Positions 1-6,903 of a DNA stretch of 12,009 nt are shown piece by piece. The notes beneath the pieces are model-generated. The model had not been told where the DNA came from. It saw only the letters and a list, made by a program, of their open reading frames with translations, and made no database searches. The DNA comes from UMGS172 sp045592985 (lineage in GTDB: Bacteria; Bacillota; Clostridia; Oscillospirales; Acutalibacteraceae). Location of the stretch: positions 1 to 12,009 of the forward strand of contig JAZNVU010000018.1 of assembly GCA_045592985.1 (NCBI GenBank), written 5' to 3'. Made by a program: the position numbers and the translations under genes. Position 1 is the first letter of the stretch, and every line of letters begins with the position of its first letter.

Positions 1-94
1 GGTATCAAAGCCTTTTTTTACACCGTCGGTATCGATTGAGTTGACAACAACTTCTCCTGCTCCCATTCCCACGCAACGTTTTATCCACTCAATG
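1..94. repeat. Artefactual copy of hisF segment (same as 182-275)
   Basis: These 94 bases are identical to 182-275, offset by exactly 181 bases. They encode, on the minus strand, the hisF stretch from about EWIKRC to GFDT a second time. The two copies are separated only by adapter sequence plus three real bases (179-181). The duplication is therefore best read as the same short library insert sequenced twice round a DNA-nanoball concatemer, not as a genomic repeat. No mismatch separates the copies, as expected for a technical duplicate. It should not be annotated as a second hisF fragment. Confidence 0.9.
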
Positions 95-178
95 AAGTCG
101 GATCGTAGCCATGTCGTTCTGTGAGCCAAGGAGTTGCAATAGTTGCTTGTCTTCCTAAGACCGCTTGGCCTCCGACTT
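95..178. other. MGI/BGI (DNBSEQ) sequencing adapter with 10-base barcode
   Basis: Bases 95-136 match the 42-base MGI adapter that begins AAGTCGGATCGTAGCCATGT and ends in GGAGTTG. Bases 147-178 are the reverse complement of the other 32-base MGI adapter, which begins AAGTCGGAGGCCAAGCGGTC. The 10 bases between them (CAATAGTTGC, 137-146) sit where the sample barcode belongs. I recognise both adapters from memory. The inverted AAGTCGGA/TCCGACTT ends are the shared adapter arms, not transposon ends. This is vector/adapter contamination joined to the contig end during assembly; nothing in it is biological. Confidence 0.96.
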
Positions 179-733
179 CTCGGTATCAAAGCCTTTTTTT
201 ACACCGTCGGTATCGATTGAGTTGACAACAACTTCTCCTGCTCCCATTCCCACGCAACGTTTTATCCACTCAATGGCTTCTAACCCTGTGTTTTCGCGAC
301 CGCCTTTTGAAAAGACGGTAAACCTGCCGTCGACACGCTTAATGTCGGCCGAAAGCACAACACATTGGTCACCGTATTTTTTGGCGGCTTCTTCTATTAA
401 CTTGGGGTTTTTAATGGCACCCGAGTTTACGCTGACCTTGTCGGCACCGCATTTCAGCACTCGGTCAAAATCGTCGAGAGTGTTTATGCCACCGCCAACA
501 GTTAAAGGTATAAAAATCTTAGATGCAACGCGGGTTAAAATGTCGGTAAACAGTTGTCTGCCTTCAAAAGATGCGGTAATGTCGTAAAAAACAAGTTCAT
601 CGGCACCGCAGTCGCTGTAAAAAGCGGCAAGACTAACCGGGTCGGAAACATCGTGCAATCCCTCGAAGTTTACACCCTTTACAACACGTCCGTTTTTAAC
701 ATCAAGGCAGGGTATTATTCTTTTGGTAATCAT
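155..733 (-). CDS. hisF: HisF, imidazole glycerol phosphate synthase cyclase subunit (3' end replaced by adapter)
   Basis: HisF is the cyclase half of imidazole glycerol phosphate synthase. It uses ammonia made by HisH to convert PRFAR to imidazole glycerol phosphate and AICAR in the cytoplasm. The first 185 residues are a clean (beta-alpha)8 barrel start. They carry Asp11 in CLDVKNGRVVKG, the phosphate-loop VGGGI at 79-83, Asp130 in LSADIKR, and SIDTDG at 172-177. Asp11 and Asp130 are the general acid/base pair of the family. The genomic part is 179-733. The last seven residues (KSEAKRS) and the stop at 155-157 are encoded by adapter. A normal HisF is about 250 residues, so about 65 C-terminal residues (strands 7-8 and the second phosphate site) are missing from the contig, probably not from the organism. 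The start overlaps hisA by 4 bases (ATGA). Confidence 0.95.
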   Translation of the reverse strand: MITKRIIPCLDVKNGRVVKGVNFEGLHDVSDPVSLAAFYSDCGADELVFYDITASFEGRQLFTDILTRVASKIFIPLTVGGGINTLDDFDRVLKCGADKVSVNSGAIKNPKLIEEAAKKYGDQCVVLSADIKRVDGRFTVFSKGGRENTGLEAIEWIKRCVGMGAGEVVVNSIDTDGVKKGFDTEKSEAKRS

Positions 734-1443
734 TTTGCTGTTTCTACCGCCTCTCTGAGGTCTATGGCACCTGTGTAGTATGCCTTGCCGATAATAGCGC
801 CGTAAAGGTTCATTTCGCGCAGGGCTTTAATATCACTGAGTGTCGAAACACCGCCTGATGCCACTATGTTAATGCCTAGACTTTCGGATAACTCGGCATA
901 TAGTTCGCGGTTGGTACCCTTCATAGCACCGTCTTTGCTGATGTCGGTGCAGATAATGGTGTCAACACCCTTGTCCTGCATGCGTTTGCAAAACTCTTTG
1001 CCTTCAAACTCTGATTTTTCAGTCCAGCCTTTAACGGCAACAAAACCGTCTTTAATATCAACACCGACCGCTATTTTTTTGCCGAATTTTTTAACTGCCT
1101 CGTCTAAAAAGGCAGGGTCGTTAACAGCGGCTGTACCCAAAATGACGCGGTCGATACCTATGGAAAAGTATTTTTCAACTGTTTTAATGTTTCGTATTCC
1201 ACCGCCGATTTCGGTAAAAAGACCGCCTGATTTTATAATGCGTTCGACCATACTAAGGTTTGGTGTATCGCCCGATTTTGCACCCTCCAAATCAACAAGG
1301 TGAATGTGGGTGGCACCGCATTGCTTAAAGTCTTCGGCAACTGCCACGGGGTCGGGATTATAGACGGTCATTTGGTTGTAATCGCCTTTAAAAAGACGAA
1401 CAGCGTTGCCGCCGATTATATCAATTGCAGGAAATATTATCAT
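730..1443 (-). CDS. hisA: HisA, ProFAR isomerase
   Basis: HisA is 1-(5-phosphoribosyl)-5-[(5-phosphoribosylamino)methylideneamino]imidazole-4-carboxamide isomerase. It performs the Amadori rearrangement of ProFAR to PRFAR, the substrate of HisF/HisH. The 237-residue protein is full length for the family and is a (beta-alpha)8 barrel related to HisF. Visible signatures are Asp8 in FPAIDI, the GGGIR phosphate loop at 80-84, Asp129 in VGVDIKDG, the KGWTE loop at 138-142, DISKDGAMKGTN in the second half, and a second phosphate site ASGGVS near the C-terminus. Asp8 and Asp129 match the catalytic pair. It overlaps hisF by 4 bases and hisH by 1 base, so translation is probably coupled. A monofunctional HisA is expected here; I see no feature suggesting the bifunctional PriA form. 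Confidence 0.97.
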   Translation of the reverse strand: MIIFPAIDIIGGNAVRLFKGDYNQMTVYNPDPVAVAEDFKQCGATHIHLVDLEGAKSGDTPNLSMVERIIKSGGLFTEIGGGIRNIKTVEKYFSIGIDRVILGTAAVNDPAFLDEAVKKFGKKIAVGVDIKDGFVAVKGWTEKSEFEGKEFCKRMQDKGVDTIICTDISKDGAMKGTNRELYAELSESLGINIVASGGVSTLSDIKALREMNLYGAIIGKAYYTGAIDLREAVETAK

Positions 1444-2060
1444 TAATTTTCACCTAACTCAGAAAATGCTTTTAAAATAGCAAGACCGACCTTGCCGCTT
1501 TTTTCGGGGTGGAACTGGCATCCAAAAACGTTGCCGTTTTGCACAGCGCCTGTTACACTTACACCGTACTCGGCGGTGGCGGTAGTCATGGGATTTAAAC
1601 CGTCAACAAAATATGAATGAACAAAATAAACATGGTCGCCGTTATTTACATATTTCAGAATGGGGGAGGGTTGCTTTATTTCCAAAGCATTCCAACCGAT
1701 ATGCGGTATGTTGAGGTCAAGAGGTATTTTGCTTTCCAGGGCAACCACGTCACCTTTTATAAGCCCCAAACCCTCGTGACAGCCGTATTCAAAACTGCGG
1801 TCAAAAAGCATCTGCATTCCAAGGCAGATACCTAAAAGTGGTTTGCCGTTTTTGGCTTCTTCAATCACAACCTCGCGAAGACCTGATTCTTTTAACTTTT
1901 TTGCGGCATCCTCGAATGCACCGACACCCGGCAAAATCAGTTTGTCGGCTTTTTTTAAAACTTTTGCATCGTTTGTAACTGTCACTTCTATTCCAAGAGA
2001 CTCCAATGAAGAACGAAGTGAAAAAAGGTTGCCAACACCGTAATCTATTATCGCTATCAT
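1443..2060 (-). CDS. hisH: HisH, glutamine amidotransferase subunit of IGP synthase
   Basis: HisH is a class I glutamine amidotransferase that hydrolyses glutamine and passes ammonia through the HisF barrel. The 205-residue protein shows the whole triad: Cys79 in GICLGMQ, and His184 and Glu186 in CQFHPEKS. The oxyanion-side motif PGVGAF is at 44-49, and IDYGVGNL at 5-12 is the usual N-terminal signature. Its length is normal. It starts with ATG overlapping the hisB stop by one base (TAATG), and its own stop overlaps the hisA start in the same way. The adjacent HisF partner fits a heterodimer built from coupled translation. Confidence 0.97.
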   Translation of the reverse strand: MIAIIDYGVGNLFSLRSSLESLGIEVTVTNDAKVLKKADKLILPGVGAFEDAAKKLKESGLREVVIEEAKNGKPLLGICLGMQMLFDRSFEYGCHEGLGLIKGDVVALESKIPLDLNIPHIGWNALEIKQPSPILKYVNNGDHVYFVHSYFVDGLNPMTTATAEYGVSVTGAVQNGNVFGCQFHPEKSGKVGLAILKAFSELGEN

Positions 2061-2647
2061 TAAAGAACACCCTTTGTTGAAGGAATTTCGTCTGCAAATT
2101 TAGGGTCGATTGAAACGGCTTCCTTAAGTGAACGTGCAACCGACTTGAAAGTGCCTTCTATTATGTGATGAGAATTAGTGCCATCGAGTTGTTTTATGTG
2201 CAAGGTTATGTTGGCATTGCGTACAAATCCGTAGAAAAACTCGCTTGTAAGTTCTGTATCAAAATCACCGACATTTGGGGTGGGTATTTGCAAGCCGTAT
2301 GCCAAGTGGCATCTGCCCGAAATGTCAACCGCCGACAAAATAAGTGTTTCGTCCATGGGTAAAATGCAACTGCCGTAGCGTATAATACCTTTTTTGTCGC
2401 CCAAAGCATTGCTAAAAGCCTGACCTAAAGCAATACCAATATCCTCTGTGGTGTGGTGATAGTCAACCTCCACGTCACCGTCGCAAACAACCTCTAAATC
2501 AAACCTGCCGTGGCGGGCAAAAAGGGTGAGCATGTGGTCTAAAAAACCGCATTTTGTGTCGATTTTGCTATTTCCGTTGCCGTCAAGGTTTAAGGACAAC
2601 TTAATATCGGTTTCTTTAGTTGTTCTGATAATTTCAGCCGTTCTCAT
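2060..2647 (-). CDS. hisB: HisB, imidazoleglycerol-phosphate dehydratase (monofunctional)
   Basis: This enzyme dehydrates imidazole glycerol phosphate to imidazole acetol phosphate. The 195 residues cover only the dehydratase domain. There is no N-terminal HAD-type histidinol-phosphatase domain as in enteric HisB, so the phosphatase step must be done by another protein (in Firmicutes often a PHP-family HisK) that is not in this window. Metal-binding motifs are clear: FLDHML at 35-40, DYHHTTED at 62-69 and SHHIIEGTFK at 159-168. These supply the histidines and glutamates for two Mn ions. It overlaps both hisC and hisH by single bases. Confidence 0.97.
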   Translation of the reverse strand: MRTAEIIRTTKETDIKLSLNLDGNGNSKIDTKCGFLDHMLTLFARHGRFDLEVVCDGDVEVDYHHTTEDIGIALGQAFSNALGDKKGIIRYGSCILPMDETLILSAVDISGRCHLAYGLQIPTPNVGDFDTELTSEFFYGFVRNANITLHIKQLDGTNSHHIIEGTFKSVARSLKEAVSIDPKFADEIPSTKGVL

Positions 2648-3705
2648 TACTGTTCCTCCAATATTTTTGAGGTTACTTTTAAAAGTGCGGTCATTTCGTC
2701 CATGGTGCCGATGGTTATGCGGTTGTAATCCTTGATTTTTTCTGCGGTGAAATGACGCACCAAAATGCCGTTTTCTTTCAATTTTTCATAAAGTGCCTGT
2801 CCCGATATTTTGTCGGACTTTGCAAAAACAAAGTTGGCACATGAGGGAATAACGGTAAAGCCCAAATTTTCAAGACCCTTTGTAGTATAATCTCTGGCTT
2901 CAATAATTTTCTTGCAGTTATTCATAAAATAATCATTGTCGTCTATTGCTGCTGCGCCTGCAACAAGTGTCAGACGGTTGAGATTATAGGGGTTGGTGGA
3001 ATATTTTATCTTGTTTAAATCGTCTATTAGTCCTTTTTGAGCAAAGCAGAAACCAAGACGGGCACCTGCCATACTGCGCGATTTTGAAAAAGTACCAACC
3101 ACAAGCAGGTTTTCATATTTTTCAATGAGTTTGTAGCAAGATTCTCCGCCAAAATCAATGTAAGCCTCGTCAATTACAACTACGCTGTTTGGGTTGTTTT
3201 TGACAATTTGCTCGATTTTTTCCACCGACAGGCAAAGACCAGTAGGTGCGTTGGGGTTGGCAATAACTACAAGTTTATTAAGTCCGAAATAATCGGTATG
3301 GTCAATCGAAAAATCGTCTTTTAAAGGAATTGCATCGTATTTTATACCGTAAAGTTCGGCAAAAACCTTATAGAAACCGTAACTGATTTCGGGGAAAGCA
3401 ACGCCGTTTTGCCCAAAAGCCATAAACGAGAAATTAAGTATATCGTCCGAACCATTGGAGAGGTATACATTGTCTTGGTCGAGCCTATAAAGGTCGGCCA
3501 TTTTTTTACGCAAAACCTTGCATTCGGGGTCGGAATAAAGCCTCAAATCGGCAACTTCACGGTCATTTACCGCCTTTATTACACCTATTGACGGTGGGTA
3601 CGGTGACTCGTTGGTGTTGAGTTTTATGTACTTTTTGTCCTGCGGTTGTTCGCCCGGCACATAAGCCTCAAAACCTTTGTACTTTTCGTTTAAAAATCTG
3701 CTCAT
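2647..3705 (-). CDS. hisC: HisC, histidinol-phosphate aminotransferase
   Basis: HisC is a PLP-dependent fold-type I aminotransferase that converts imidazole acetol phosphate and glutamate to histidinol phosphate. The 352 residues are full length. Visible motifs are LNTNESPYPP at 29-38 (substrate loop), SNGSDDI at 83-89 (PLP phosphate), ANPNAPTG at 149-156 (PLP ring Asn), DEAYIDF at 179-185 (Asp for the pyridine nitrogen), and the Schiff-base Lys208 in GTFSKSRSMAGARLGF. The TFSKS/AGARLG pattern is typical of HisC rather than of aspartate aminotransferases, and the his-operon position supports that. It overlaps hisD by 4 bases (ATGA) and hisB by 1 base. Confidence 0.97.
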   Translation of the reverse strand: MSRFLNEKYKGFEAYVPGEQPQDKKYIKLNTNESPYPPSIGVIKAVNDREVADLRLYSDPECKVLRKKMADLYRLDQDNVYLSNGSDDILNFSFMAFGQNGVAFPEISYGFYKVFAELYGIKYDAIPLKDDFSIDHTDYFGLNKLVVIANPNAPTGLCLSVEKIEQIVKNNPNSVVVIDEAYIDFGGESCYKLIEKYENLLVVGTFSKSRSMAGARLGFCFAQKGLIDDLNKIKYSTNPYNLNRLTLVAGAAAIDDNDYFMNNCKKIIEARDYTTKGLENLGFTVIPSCANFVFAKSDKISGQALYEKLKENGILVRHFTAEKIKDYNRITIGTMDEMTALLKVTSKILEEQ

Positions 3706-4982
3706 TTTCTTTCCTCTAAACGCACAGTAGCACTCTTGGCGTGTGCGGTAAGACCTTCTTTTTCGGCAAAGAAGGCAACGTCCTCAGCAACGTTGAAGAG
3801 AGCCTCTTTGGTGTAGTAGGTGTACTGTGTTTTCTTGATAAAATCGTCAACCGACAAGGGGCTTGAGAACCTTGCTGTGCCGCTTGTGGGAAGTGTGTGG
3901 TTGGGACCTGCAAAATAGTCGCCCAAAGCCTCGGGACAGTATCTTCCCATAAAAATACTGCCTGCATGTTTAATTTTGTCAAGCATGGCAAACGGGTCGT
4001 CCACGCAAAGTTCCAGGTGTTCGGGAGCAATTTCGTTGGCAATGTCAATAGCCTTTAAAATATCGTCGGCAACGATAATTTTGCCGTTATTGTCAATCGA
4101 AATTCGGGCAATCTCAGAACGTGAAAGTTCCGGAATTTGCTTTTCAAGTTCTTCACTTACGGCTGTGGCCAAATCCATGCTATCGGTTACCAAAACAGCA
4201 CTTGCCATTTTGTCATGTTCAGCCTGTGACAAAAGGTCAGCAGCAACATACTTGGGATTGCTCAATTTATCTGCAACCACCAAAATTTCACTGGGACCTG
4301 CAATCATATCAATCGAAACGGTGCCGTAAACCTGCTTCTTTGCCTCGGCAACAAAGGCGTTACCGGGTCCTACGATTTTATCCACTTTAGGGATGGTTTC
4401 GGTACCGTAAGCAAGTGCTGCTATAGCCTGAGCGCCGCCAACCTTAAAAATGCGGTCGACACCGGCAATTTTTGCGGCAGCAAGAATAACAGGGTTTACT
4501 TTTCCGTCCTTTGATGGGGGAGTGGTGATGCAAATTTCACCGCAACCTGCAATTTTTGCAGGAATACTGTCCATCAAAACGGTCGAAGGGTATGCGGCTG
4601 TGCCACCGGGCACGTAAAGACCTGCTTTTTCAACAGGAATAATCTTCTGACCTGTTACAACGCCGTCCTGCTCGTTTATTAAAAAGCTGTTTCTTACTTG
4701 ACGCTTGTGGAAGTTACGGATATTTTCGGCGGCTTTTTCCAAAATCTCAATAAATTTGGGCTCTACCCAGGCAAAAGCATCGTCAATTTCTTCTTGTGTT
4801 ACTTCCAAAGATGAAAGTTTTGCACCGTCAAATTTTTCGCAGTATTTAAAAAGAGCGGCATCTCCGTTTTTCCTGACGTCATAGATTATATCGGCAACAA
4901 TGTCCGACACGTCGGTTGCCGCAGTGCCACGGGCAAAGATTTCATCGTAATTTACTTCGCCCAATTTCAAAATCTTAATCAT
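3702..4982 (-). CDS. hisD: HisD, histidinol dehydrogenase
   Basis: HisD is a Zn- and NAD-dependent enzyme that oxidises L-histidinol to histidine by way of histidinal, the last two steps of the pathway. The 426-residue length is normal. Key residues can be placed: YVPGGTAAYPS at 123-133, VGPGNAFVAEAK at 204-215, AGPSEI at 228-233, Zn ligands Gln253 and His256 in LLSQAEHD, the catalytic Glu321-His322 pair in APEHLEL, Asp355 in EALGDYFAGPNHTLPT, and the last Zn ligand His414 in LTAHAKSA. They correspond by motif to Q259, H262, E326/H327, D360 and H419 of the E. coli enzyme. It overlaps hisG by 8 bases and hisC by 4. Confidence 0.97.
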   Translation of the reverse strand: MIKILKLGEVNYDEIFARGTAATDVSDIVADIIYDVRKNGDAALFKYCEKFDGAKLSSLEVTQEEIDDAFAWVEPKFIEILEKAAENIRNFHKRQVRNSFLINEQDGVVTGQKIIPVEKAGLYVPGGTAAYPSTVLMDSIPAKIAGCGEICITTPPSKDGKVNPVILAAAKIAGVDRIFKVGGAQAIAALAYGTETIPKVDKIVGPGNAFVAEAKKQVYGTVSIDMIAGPSEILVVADKLSNPKYVAADLLSQAEHDKMASAVLVTDSMDLATAVSEELEKQIPELSRSEIARISIDNNGKIIVADDILKAIDIANEIAPEHLELCVDDPFAMLDKIKHAGSIFMGRYCPEALGDYFAGPNHTLPTSGTARFSSPLSVDDFIKKTQYTYYTKEALFNVAEDVAFFAEKEGLTAHAKSATVRLEERK

Positions 4983-5613
4983 TGCTATCCCTCACAATTT
5001 TGGCAATTTCCTGCCTTATCTTTTCAATCTGTTCGTTTTTAAAGCGGTAACTTGACTTGTTTGAAATAAGTCTTGCGCTTATGGGAACAATGGTCTCAAT
5101 AGGTTCAAGGTCGTTTTCGTAAAGGGTTTTGCCCGTTTCAACGATATCAACAATAACGTCCGAAAGACCTAAAATAGGTGCTATTTCTATAGAACCGTTG
5201 AGGTGTATAATATCAATGTCGCGGCATTTTTCAGTATAGTATTTTGCTGCTATGTTGGAAAACTTGGTGGCAACTCTGAGCGTTGTATCGGGGTTGTCGC
5301 GGAAGTTTTTCTTAGCGGCTACAGCCATACGGCATTTGCCTATGTTAAGGTCCAAAAGTTCAAAAACGTCGGGCGAATACTCTAAAAGTATATCCTTACC
5401 TGCAACGCCTATGTCAGCCGCGCCGCGTTCTACATAAATGGCAACGTCGGAGGGTTTTACCCAGAAAAACCTGATACCGACCTCTAAATTTTCAAAAATA
5501 AGTTTTCTGCCGGGGTCTTTTATAGAGGGACAGGGGAAACCTGCCTGTTCAAACATCGAATAGACCTTTTCACCGAGTCTGCCCTTAGGTAATGCTACAT
5601 CAATCATTTCCAT
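4975..5613 (-). CDS. hisG: HisG short form, ATP phosphoribosyltransferase catalytic subunit
   Basis: HisG condenses ATP with PRPP, the committed and feedback-controlled first step. At 212 residues this is the short (HisG-S) form, lacking the C-terminal ACT-like regulatory domain of long HisG, so it needs HisZ for activity and histidine inhibition. HisZ is encoded immediately upstream with a 14-base overlap. Visible signatures are ALPKGRL at 7-13, the GAADIGVAGKDIL segment at 64-76 and the PRPP-loop VDIVETGKTL at 155-164. The annotated ATG gives MEMIDVALPKG; a second ATG two codons later is nearly as plausible. An AAAGGA lies about a dozen bases upstream of the first ATG. Confidence 0.96.
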   Translation of the reverse strand: MEMIDVALPKGRLGEKVYSMFEQAGFPCPSIKDPGRKLIFENLEVGIRFFWVKPSDVAIYVERGAADIGVAGKDILLEYSPDVFELLDLNIGKCRMAVAAKKNFRDNPDTTLRVATKFSNIAAKYYTEKCRDIDIIHLNGSIEIAPILGLSDVIVDIVETGKTLYENDLEPIETIVPISARLISNKSSYRFKNEQIEKIRQEIAKIVRDSND

Positions 5614-6721
5614 AAACTGTTTCCAATCCTTTCTCGGTGATTTTTATAATTTTACGGGCTTTTATGCCTTGGGGCACTTTGCTGCAAACAAGACACGAAC
5701 TTCCGCCGGCCGACAGCATCTCCGAAGTGCTGAGCGCGGCTTCCACATTGCCACCGCTTACAAGAATAACGTCAACGTCAAACTCTTTTGTGGCAAGGTC
5801 AAGTCTTTCAAGTGCGTCAAGATAAACGGCAAAGCCGATAGCGCCCGATTTTCTGCCCATTTTCTGCATCAGTCGGTCATAACGTCCGCCCGACAAAACT
5901 GCGGTAGGGATACCCTTTAAGTATCCGCTGAAAACGATACCACTATAATAACCCATATTACCTGCAACCGAAAAATCAATACTGATGTTCTTCTCATAGC
6001 CACGGCTAATAAGTAGGTCGCAGATGGATTTGAGTTCATAAAGAGCCGATTTAGAAGCCTCGCTAGAACAAATAGTCTCGATTGCTTTAATAGCGTTTTC
6101 GATGGAGTTATAGTTATCGGTAAGAACGGCTAGTTTTGAGAACACATTTTCCGAAATGCTACTTTTTACACAAAGCGCTTTAAGGTCATCGCGGTTTTTA
6201 CTTGCTATAAGTTCAACAACCTGCTTGGCAGCGGCGGTGTCAAGATTGCTCTCTTGCAAAATGGCTTCGGCAATATTATTGTGCGAAAGGGTCAGCACAA
6301 ACTGGCTATTGATGGTCTCAAGGCTTTTGGCGGCAAGCAGAACCACTTCAGCAGTCTCCAAAAGACCGATATCACCGATACATTCAAGACCTGTTTGGGT
6401 GATTTCTTTATAAGTGTGCGTACTGCCTGAAATACGGTAAACGTTTTCGTCATAGTAAACCTTTTGTACCGAACCTGATTCGTCCTTAGAGTTGTTGATA
6501 ATCGAAAGGGTGACGTCAGGCTTTAAGGCAAGCAGGCGTCCGTTGGTATCGGTAAAGGTAATAACACCGTCCGAAACTAAAACATCTTTGTTTTTGACGT
6601 AAAGGTCATACTCCTCAAATTTGCTCATTTTGTATCTTGTATAGCCGTGACGGTCATAAAGCGACCTTAAAGTAAAAACGGCTTTTTCGTCATTTCTCAA
6701 AATGCTTTCATCAATAGACAT
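5600..6721 (-). CDS. hisZ: HisZ, ATP phosphoribosyltransferase regulatory subunit
   Basis: HisZ is a catalytically inactive histidyl-tRNA synthetase paralogue that forms the hetero-octamer with short HisG and carries the histidine-sensing role. The 373 residues match the family. HisRS-like class II motifs are visible: LKPDVT at 66-71, YRISGSTHTYKEITQTGLECIG at about 95-116 (motif 2), YYSGIVFSGY at 258-267, SGGRYDRLM at 277-285 and AIGFAVYLDAL at 294-304 (motif 3 region). The start ATG has an excellent GGAGG five bases upstream. A true HisRS would be longer, with an anticodon-binding domain; the tail after about 310 is only about 60 residues. The operon position next to short HisG settles the call. 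It is the promoter-proximal gene. Confidence 0.95.
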   Translation of the reverse strand: MSIDESILRNDEKAVFTLRSLYDRHGYTRYKMSKFEEYDLYVKNKDVLVSDGVITFTDTNGRLLALKPDVTLSIINNSKDESGSVQKVYYDENVYRISGSTHTYKEITQTGLECIGDIGLLETAEVVLLAAKSLETINSQFVLTLSHNNIAEAILQESNLDTAAAKQVVELIASKNRDDLKALCVKSSISENVFSKLAVLTDNYNSIENAIKAIETICSSEASKSALYELKSICDLLISRGYEKNISIDFSVAGNMGYYSGIVFSGYLKGIPTAVLSGGRYDRLMQKMGRKSGAIGFAVYLDALERLDLATKEFDVDVILVSGGNVEAALSTSEMLSAGGSSCLVCSKVPQGIKARKIIKITEKGLETVYGND

Positions 6722-6759
6722 GATATCCTCCGAATATAAAAAAGTGAGTCCGATGTTTT

Positions 6760-6783
6760 AATGTAGTAATAATCTACCACATT
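6760..6783. promoter_or_regulatory. Imperfect dyad over hisZ -10: candidate HisR-type operator
   Basis: The 24 bases form an inverted repeat with arms AATGT/ACATT and inner GTA/TAC (8 of 12 pairs matched). The dyad covers the -10 hexamer of the his promoter (6771-6776), a position suited to repression. TrpR-family regulators of the HisR type are known to control his genes in many Clostridia. Assigning this dyad to HisR is inference, since no regulator gene is in the window. Confidence 0.5.
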
Positions 6784-6799
6784 AGCACAATAAAGTCAA
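6771..6799 (-). promoter_or_regulatory. Promoter of the his operon
   Basis: On the minus strand, -35 TTGACT (6794-6799) is followed by a 17-base spacer and -10 TAGATT (6771-6776). Transcription would start near 6764, giving a leader of only about 40 bases before the hisZ ATG. A ribosome site GGAGG (6727-6731) lies in that leader. The short leader leaves no room for a T-box or attenuator. Confidence 0.7.
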
Positions 6800-6838
6800 G
6801 ACTTTTCTCATGATTTTTTGTGTAACCGAATTATTATA

Positions 6839-6867
6839 TTGACAATAGAATTTTATAATTATACAAT
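6839..6867 (+). promoter_or_regulatory. Promoter of the SGNH-hydrolase gene
   Basis: -35 TTGACA (6839-6844), a 17-base spacer and -10 TACAAT (6862-6867), followed by a GAGGGAG ribosome site at 6887-6893 before the ATG at 6904. It stands back to back with the his promoter, the two -35 boxes being 39 bases apart. No dyad like the his operator is seen here. Confidence 0.7.
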
Positions 6868-6903
6868 AACATTAGCAAAACAGCAAGAGGGAGACTGGTA
6901 AAA

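Noticed and set aside
155..178. A natural alternative HisF C-terminus (KSEAKRS)
   Set aside because: All seven codons and the stop are adapter sequence.
1..275. A small insertion element with inverted ends (AAGTCGGA/TCCGACTT) and a long target duplication inside hisF
   Set aside because: The inverted ends are the shared arms of sequencing adapters, the middle holds a barcode-length spacer, and the 'duplication' has the exact period expected from concatemer read-through.
5600..6721. Histidyl-tRNA synthetase (hisS)
   Set aside because: It is too short for HisS, lacks an anticodon-binding domain of normal size, and sits directly before short-form hisG; HisZ fits.
6722..6903. T-box or histidine attenuator upstream of hisZ
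   Set aside because: The predicted leader is only about 40 bases and shows no His codon run, no T-box NGGNNN bulge and no terminator stem.
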